Assembly: GCA_014380825.1 (NCBI GenBank)
Contig: JACMJD010000281.1
Location: 1 to 10,257 of the forward strand
Length of the DNA: 10,257 nucleotides
Direction of reading: 5' to 3'
Source: Phycisphaerae bacterium
GTDB taxonomy: Bacteria > Planctomycetota > Phycisphaerae > Tepidisphaerales > Tepidisphaeraceae
The position numbers were made by a program, and so were the translations under genes. Of this stretch, positions 7,038 through 10,257 are shown piece after piece. The notes below the pieces were generated by a model that did no database searches, was not told where the DNA came from, and worked only from the letters and a program-made list of their open reading frames with translations. Each line of letters opens with the position of its first letter. Within the stretch, counting starts at the first letter, position 1.

Positions 7038-8153
7038 ATGCGTGGCAAGCCCAAGAAAACGCCTCGGCAGAAAGATCTGACCAGCGATTACATGTCCGGA
7101 TCGCTGGATGAAGATCGCGTGGAATCGCAGGAGCGGTTCACCGATCGCTCCAAGCACGCCCAGCGCGACAAGATGATGAAGACCGCCGAGATGCGCGCCG
7201 GCGCTGAGCAGGCGGCGGGCGATGTCGAGGCGCTGCCTGTCGGGCGGGTCATTCAAATCTACTCGCTGTACTGCAATGTTCTTCATGAGGGTCACACCTA
7301 CCTTTGCGTGATCCGCAAGACGATGGTGAAAGTGCATGGCGAGATCATCGTCGGTGATCTTGTGCGCTTCCGAGTCGATCCCGATCTGAAAACGAAACTC
7401 GCCGCAGGACTGCCGGCGCTGCCGGGTGCGTTCGCGCAGGCGTCGAGCCCGGATGGCGTGATCGAACAGATCATGCCGCGCAAGACGGTGCTCACACGCG
7501 CCGACAGCTTCAAGCAGAAACGGCCGCATCCGATCGTGGCGAACGCTCAGCAGGTGCTGATCGTCGCATCGGTCTCGCACCCGCGCCCGAAGTGGGGGCT
7601 GATCGATCGCATGATCGTCGCCGCCCGCGCGGGCGGACTGGCGCCGATCATCTGCCTGAACAAAGTCGATCTCCTCGAAGCATCGGCCGGCGACAAAGAA
7701 GACACCGACGAGGCGGACGACGAGCACGTCTCGCCGCAACGAGCACTGGCCCATTACGCGACGATGGATATCGCGACGGTCGAGACGAGCATTGAGACTC
7801 GAACCGGCATCGACGCGCTGCGCGAAATCCTGCGCGACCACGAGACCGTGCTGGCTGGCCACAGCGGTGTGGGGAAATCCAGCCTGCTGACCGCGGTTCA
7901 GCCGTCGCTGGATATCCGCGTCGGCGAGGTCAGCGTCTACACGGAAAAGGGCCGCCACACGACAACATCCGCCCAGCGCCACCCGCTGGAAGTCGGCGGC
8001 GCCGTGATCGACACGCCCGGCGTGAAGCTTTTCGGCCTGTGGAACGTGACGCGGGAGAACCTGCTGGAATATTTCCCCGACGTCGAGGCCGAATCTGCGC
8101 CGGCTTGGAGAAGTGCGAGCTACGAACGGATTCTCGCGTCATTGTCTCGCTGA
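7038..8153 (+). CDS. rsgA: Ribosome small-subunit GTPase RsgA (YjeQ), apparently without the zinc finger
   Basis: 371 residues. RsgA is a circularly permuted GTPase that binds the 30S subunit late in assembly. The first 65 residues are charged and basic, a pattern I associate with planctomycete RsgA. An OB-fold follows (about 66-165), then the G motifs in permuted order: NKVD (208-211, G4), GHSGVGKSS (274-282, P-loop), GRHTTT (305-310, G2) and DTPG (325-328, G3), followed by 'KLFGLW'. Normally 'FP(E/D)' is followed by a zinc finger with three Cys and one His, about 25-30 residues, and then a final helix. Here FPDV (346-349) runs directly into a helix-like tail (APAWRSASYERILASL) with no Cys or His. 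The ATG has no ribosome binding site, but the N-terminal extension argues for this start. It is followed after 90 bp by infA, which also acts on the 30S subunit. Confidence 0.94.
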   Translation: MRGKPKKTPRQKDLTSDYMSGSLDEDRVESQERFTDRSKHAQRDKMMKTAEMRAGAEQAAGDVEALPVGRVIQIYSLYCNVLHEGHTYLCVIRKTMVKVHGEIIVGDLVRFRVDPDLKTKLAAGLPALPGAFAQASSPDGVIEQIMPRKTVLTRADSFKQKRPHPIVANAQQVLIVASVSHPRPKWGLIDRMIVAARAGGLAPIICLNKVDLLEASAGDKEDTDEADDEHVSPQRALAHYATMDIATVETSIETRTGIDALREILRDHETVLAGHSGVGKSSLLTAVQPSLDIRVGEVSVYTEKGRHTTTSAQRHPLEVGGAVIDTPGVKLFGLWNVTRENLLEYFPDVEAESAPAWRSASYERILASLSR

Positions 8154-8168
8154 TGACTCCGTTTGCGC

Positions 8169-8197
8169 TTGTCGATCCCATTCACTCCCACTACACT
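8169..8197 (+). promoter_or_regulatory. Putative sigma70-type promoter for infA
   Basis: TTGTCG (8169-8174) and TACACT (8192-8197) are separated by 17 bases. Each matches the housekeeping consensus at four of six positions. They lie in the rsgA-infA spacer and would start a transcript near 8204, giving a leader of about 40 bases that contains the infA ribosome binding site. Read-through from rsgA is equally possible. Confidence 0.45.
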
Positions 8198-8230
8198 GTT
8201 CGGCCTGTTCCACCCGACCCGACGTGTTGC

Positions 8231-8236
8231 GAGGAG
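8231..8236 (+). promoter_or_regulatory. Ribosome binding site GAGGAG fixing the infA GTG start
   Basis: GAGGAG sits seven bases before GTG at 8244. It decides the start, because the same frame stays open to an upstream ATG at 8163. From the GTG the protein has the normal length for IF-1. The 27 extra upstream codons (including '[15 protein letters not shown]') overlap the promoter-like boxes and do not resemble IF-1. Confidence 0.8.
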
Positions 8237-8243
8237 TGTCTGC

Positions 8244-8465
8244 GTGCCGAAAAGCGAGCCGATTGAAATTGAAGCGACCGTGTCGCAAGCATTGCCCAAC
8301 GCGATGTTCAAGCTGCGCCTGGACAATTCCGACAAGGAAATCCTGGGCATCGTCTCGGGCAAGATGCGCAAGCACTTCATCCGCATCCTGCCCGGCGACC
8401 GCGTGCGCGTCGAACTCTCGCCGTACGATCTGACGCGCGGACGAATCGTCTTCCGCCAGAAGTAA
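8244..8465 (+). CDS. infA: Translation initiation factor IF-1
   Basis: 73 residues from a GTG start, matching the roughly 72 of typical bacterial IF-1. It is a single S1-type OB-fold: '[22 protein letters not shown]', the family signature '[36 protein letters not shown]' split across two strands, and a short basic end 'VFRQK'. IF-1 binds the A site of the 30S subunit and helps IF-2 and IF-3 during initiation. Upstream are a GAGGAG ribosome binding site and promoter-like boxes. It is not in a ribosomal protein operon here. It follows rsgA, another 30S-binding factor, and converges on the next gene with only four bases between stop codons. Confidence 0.96.
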   Translation: MPKSEPIEIEATVSQALPNAMFKLRLDNSDKEILGIVSGKMRKHFIRILPGDRVRVELSPYDLTRGRIVFRQK

Positions 8466-8469
8466 CCCG

Positions 8470-9738
8470 CTAGCCGACGATCCCTGCATTGTAATACTCC
8501 CTCACCGCCCGGGTGCGCAGCACGATCAACAGCGTGATCGGGTACACCAGGCCGATCACCAGGAACGTCCACAGCCACGCCTTCAGTTGCCCGGATGAGA
8601 TCGCGCCGGCGTTGGCGTCCTGGATCGTCCACATCCATCCGATCGCCGCGAGAACGGCGATCGGAATTTTCAGCACCGCGAAGATCATCTGCATCCCGCG
8701 CCCGCGGCGGTTCTGTCGCAGCACCAGGATGCCGACGATCAGCAGGTAGATCGCCAGCAGCCCTGCGAGGATCGCGTCCAGCAGCGTCATGGCGCTTGCC
8801 GCGGGACGAATGCTAAACTTCGACATGTTCGCCATCATGATCGAAGCGGCGTCCGACACGTTGCCCGCCGGGTCGATCTGAATGAACGAAGCACCGCCCG
8901 CGATCCGTGCCGACTTGTCGGGCATGATCGACACGTACAAGTTCGGTTGGCCCGAATTTTTGAATACCAACGTCTGATCCCGATCACTCAGCTCGTTCTT
9001 CAGCGCCGCCATCTGCTGCGGCGTGAGCGTTCCGTTCGCCTGCGACTGCGCGCTGGTCAACAGGTCATCAATCTGTTTTGGCGACAACGCATTCGACGAC
9101 GGATCGGCTGACGGATCTTCGTCTTGCCACACGCGAATCGTTTCGCCTTCCTCCGGATCGAACACGCCGCGATCGTCGTAGATTTCGACGCGGCCGCTGC
9201 CGATTAGATAATAGTTGGCGGTGCTGGCGCCGCTGCTGAGCGTGCCGCTTTCGGAGACGACGGTCCTGGTCGGAGTAGTGGATGTGGGCACGCCAAGCGG
9301 AAACATGTCCTTCCCGGCTTTGGCCAGCAGTTGGTCGAGTCGCTCGAACTGAGTCGGCGACAATCGCTGCGAGCGACCGAACGCCTCGCGCGCGGCGACG
9401 CGTTGCGCTTCGGTCAGACCACGCGGACCGGTAAGAAAGGATTTCACTGGCGAGGTCGATGGTTCCGTCACATCTCGACCATTCACCGCTACCGTCGCGG
9501 TGGCCGTGTATCGCGGTGCCGCCGCGGTTGCCATCGTGCTGGAAACCTTCGTCTGGATCATCATCCCCAGCGCGACCATCCCGGAGATCGCGCTAACCAG
9601 CATGCTCAAGCTCGCGACGATGATCGCGACGATCCCCAACAGCGTGATGATCGCCGGCTTACCCCGCGACGGCGGCGAATCGTACACGGGCAGGACGTGC
9701 AGGGGCGCGAGCGGAGGCGGAGGAGGAATTGCGCTCAT
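8470..9738 (-). CDS. Multi-pass membrane protein of unknown function
   Basis: 422 residues from ATG at 9738; I do not recognise a family. A proline-rich start (IPPPPPLAPL) precedes a long hydrophobic stretch (about 28-62, one or two membrane segments). A large hydrophilic domain (about 63-312) follows, then three membrane segments near 318-340, 350-372 and 388-408. The hydrophilic part contains four short helices that each begin with an L-(T/S)-x-x-Q pattern: LTEAQ (108), LSPTQ (127), LSPKQ (218) and LTPQQ (238). A strand-rich piece follows (LVFKNSGQPNLYVSI). The frame stays open upstream to 10212, but that extension is heptad repeat and antisense to the alanine racemase gene, so the shorter start is preferred. 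No ribosome binding site is seen; a CATAAT box nine bases upstream suggests a nearly leaderless message. It converges with infA and is divergent from the alanine racemase gene. Confidence 0.8.
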   Translation of the reverse strand: MSAIPPPPPLAPLHVLPVYDSPPSRGKPAIITLLGIVAIIVASLSMLVSAISGMVALGMMIQTKVSSTMATAAAPRYTATATVAVNGRDVTEPSTSPVKSFLTGPRGLTEAQRVAAREAFGRSQRLSPTQFERLDQLLAKAGKDMFPLGVPTSTTPTRTVVSESGTLSSGASTANYYLIGSGRVEIYDDRGVFDPEEGETIRVWQDEDPSADPSSNALSPKQIDDLLTSAQSQANGTLTPQQMAALKNELSDRDQTLVFKNSGQPNLYVSIMPDKSARIAGGASFIQIDPAGNVSDAASIMMANMSKFSIRPAASAMTLLDAILAGLLAIYLLIVGILVLRQNRRGRGMQMIFAVLKIPIAVLAAIGWMWTIQDANAGAISSGQLKAWLWTFLVIGLVYPITLLIVLRTRAVREYYNAGIVG

Positions 9739-9747
9739 TCGCGGCCG

Positions 9748-9753
9748 ATTATG
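9748..9753 (-). promoter_or_regulatory. Possible -10 box (CATAAT) for the membrane protein gene
   Basis: On the minus strand CATAAT matches TATAAT at five of six positions and ends nine bases before the ATG at 9738. Transcription would begin within about three bases of the start codon, which agrees with the absence of a ribosome binding site. No clear -35 box is present; the expected region lies at the edge of the heptad repeat. Confidence 0.35.
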
Positions 9754-9766
9754 ACCGGACGAATGG

Positions 9767-9872
9767 CCAATGACCAAGTGCCAATGACCAATCAATGAAT
9801 AATGCCCAAGCCCCAATTGGTCATTCGTCATTGGGAAGTGATTGGTCATTGATCCTTGCTCATTGGTCATTT
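9767..9872. repeat. Heptanucleotide repeat array, CCAATGA units then inverted TTGGTCA/TCATTGG units
   Basis: The 204-bp divergent spacer (9739-9942) is dominated by degenerate 7-bp units. In the left half CCAATGACCA occurs at 9767-9776 and 9781-9790, 14 bases (two units) apart, and decays to 'atgccca agcccca'. In the right half (9817-9872) the units are inverted, with TTGGTCA at 9817-9823 and ATTGGTCATT at 9841-9850, and CATTGGTCATT at 9861-9871. The switch point is the palindrome CCAATTGG (9813-9820), so the whole array can fold into a long imperfect hairpin. It is clearly richer in A+T than its surroundings. It resembles the short tandemly repeated heptamers described in filamentous cyanobacteria. 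It does not look coding. Confidence 0.8.
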
Positions 9873-9892
9873 CAATCCCCTCTTCCTGCCGA

Positions 9893-9898
9893 TATAAC
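9893..9898 (+). promoter_or_regulatory. Possible -10 box (TATAAC) for the alanine racemase gene
   Basis: TATAAC matches the -10 consensus at five of six positions and lies 44 bases before the ATG at 9943. The region 16-18 bases upstream (9869-9876) holds only a weak -35 match at the end of the heptad array. A weak ribosome binding site, AAAGG (9928-9932), precedes the start by ten bases. Confidence 0.35.
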
Positions 9899-9942
9899 TC
9901 GCAGCGACGGATCGTTCCCCCTGTCGCAAAGGTCGACTCCGC

Positions 9943-10257
9943 ATGGATGCGAAGCACTCGCTGGGCGAGCCACGCCTGCTGATCTCTCGAGCTGCATTGC
10001 TGCACAACGCTCGCGTGCTGCGCCGCAATCTCGCGCCGGGCGTGAAGCTTTGCGCGATGGTGAAGGCGGACGCTTACGGCCACGGCGCATCCATCGTCAC
10101 CGACACGCTGTGCAATCTGAGCAACACCGAGGAACAAACCACACCGGCGGCCGACCAGGTCGCGGTCGCGACGATCGATGAAGCGGCACTGCTCGCGATC
10201 GACACCGCGCACACGCCCATCATGATCATGCGGCCGCTGGAGAACGTGTTCCTCGGC
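9943..10257 (+). CDS. alr: Alanine racemase, N-terminal 105 residues (cut by window edge)
   Basis: The frame is open from ATG at 9943 to the right edge. The start has the family's opening pattern 'EPRLLISRAALLHNARVLRRNL', split by a short turn, followed by 'KLCAMVKADAYGHGA'. K41 in this motif is the lysine that forms the Schiff base with pyridoxal phosphate. The enzyme interconverts L- and D-alanine for peptidoglycan in the cytoplasm. The visible part is the start of the TIM-barrel domain; the C-terminal domain with the catalytic tyrosine is outside the window. A loop of about 15 residues (TEEQTTPAADQ) before 'VAVATIDEAALL' looks like a small insertion relative to typical Alr, where 'FAVATLEEA' follows more closely. 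Other PLP-barrel racemases are possible, but the motif fits Alr best. Confidence 0.93.
   Translation, partial: MDAKHSLGEPRLLISRAALLHNARVLRRNLAPGVKLCAMVKADAYGHGASIVTDTLCNLSNTEEQTTPAADQVAVATIDEAALLAIDTAHTPIMIMRPLENVFLG

Noticed and set aside
6987..7982. 331-codon minus-strand frame opposite rsgA
   Set aside because: It covers the GTPase motifs of rsgA in antisense and also overlaps the purF promoter region; no domain is recognisable.
8163..8243. Upstream extension of infA to an ATG at 8163
   Set aside because: The GTG at 8244 has a strong ribosome binding site and gives the normal IF-1 length; the extra residues do not resemble IF-1.
9872..10181. Possible small genes on both strands over the start of alr
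   Set aside because: They overlap the PLP-lysine region of alanine racemase in other frames and show only Arg-rich shadow composition.
9739..10212. Upstream extension of the membrane protein frame by 158 codons
   Set aside because: The extension is antisense to the alanine racemase gene and translates the heptad repeat. The natural protein begins at MSAIPPP.
1..10257. tRNA, rRNA, CRISPR array, insertion sequence, toxin-antitoxin or phage genes
   Set aside because: I looked for tRNA-like arms, spaced direct repeats, transposase motifs and short coupled gene pairs and found none. Gene content is chromosomal and mostly housekeeping or signalling.

Overview
The window is GC-rich bacterial chromosome with tightly packed genes. 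The best guess for the source is a planctomycete, perhaps of the Phycisphaerae. That rests on the basic N-terminal extension of the RsgA protein, a thioredoxin-like protein of the kind often labelled RedB in planctomycete annotation, a large orphan membrane protein, and a heptanucleotide (TTGGTCA/CCAATGA type) intergenic repeat. This is inferred from gene character and not from any marker-gene comparison.

Layout from left to right. Positions 1-957 (minus strand) hold a secreted, membrane-anchored TPM-domain protein whose C-terminus runs off the left edge. A 128-bp divergent spacer with a perfect TATAAT box separates it from a RidA/YjgF-family gene (1086-1487, plus). A 19-bp perfect inverted repeat (1492-1530) lies between that gene and the convergent block that follows. 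On the minus strand, from about 6981 down to 1529, come four co-directional genes: purF (purine synthesis), a RedB-like membrane-anchored thioredoxin-fold protein, a hybrid histidine kinase with receiver and HPt domains, and a REC-GGDEF diguanylate cyclase. The RedB-like stop and a kinase start overlap as ATGA, and the kinase and cyclase are 15 bp apart with a strong ribosome binding site. Divergent from purF is rsgA (7038-8153, plus), then infA (8244-8465, plus) with its own promoter-like boxes. A multi-pass membrane protein of unknown function (8470-9738, minus) converges on infA with a 4-bp gap. A heptad repeat array fills the next spacer, and the first 105 codons of an alanine racemase gene (9943 onward, plus) end the window.

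Most genes are housekeeping: purine synthesis, 30S ribosome maturation, translation initiation and D-alanine supply. The most system-like part is redB-like / hybrid kinase / diguanylate cyclase (1529-5460). It reads as one signalling chain: a thioredoxin-fold protein outside the membrane, a membrane sensor rich in histidines, a His-Asp-His phosphorelay carried in a single protein, and a receiver-controlled cyclase that would turn the signal into cyclic di-GMP. The physical linkage and intact catalytic motifs are visible in the sequence. The functional link between redox chemistry and cyclic di-GMP is inference.

Other points of interest are an RsgA that appears to lack the family's C-terminal zinc finger, a RidA-family protein without the catalytic arginine, an unusually long PurF leader, and the repeat structures. 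I see no tRNA, rRNA, CRISPR array, transposase or phage gene.
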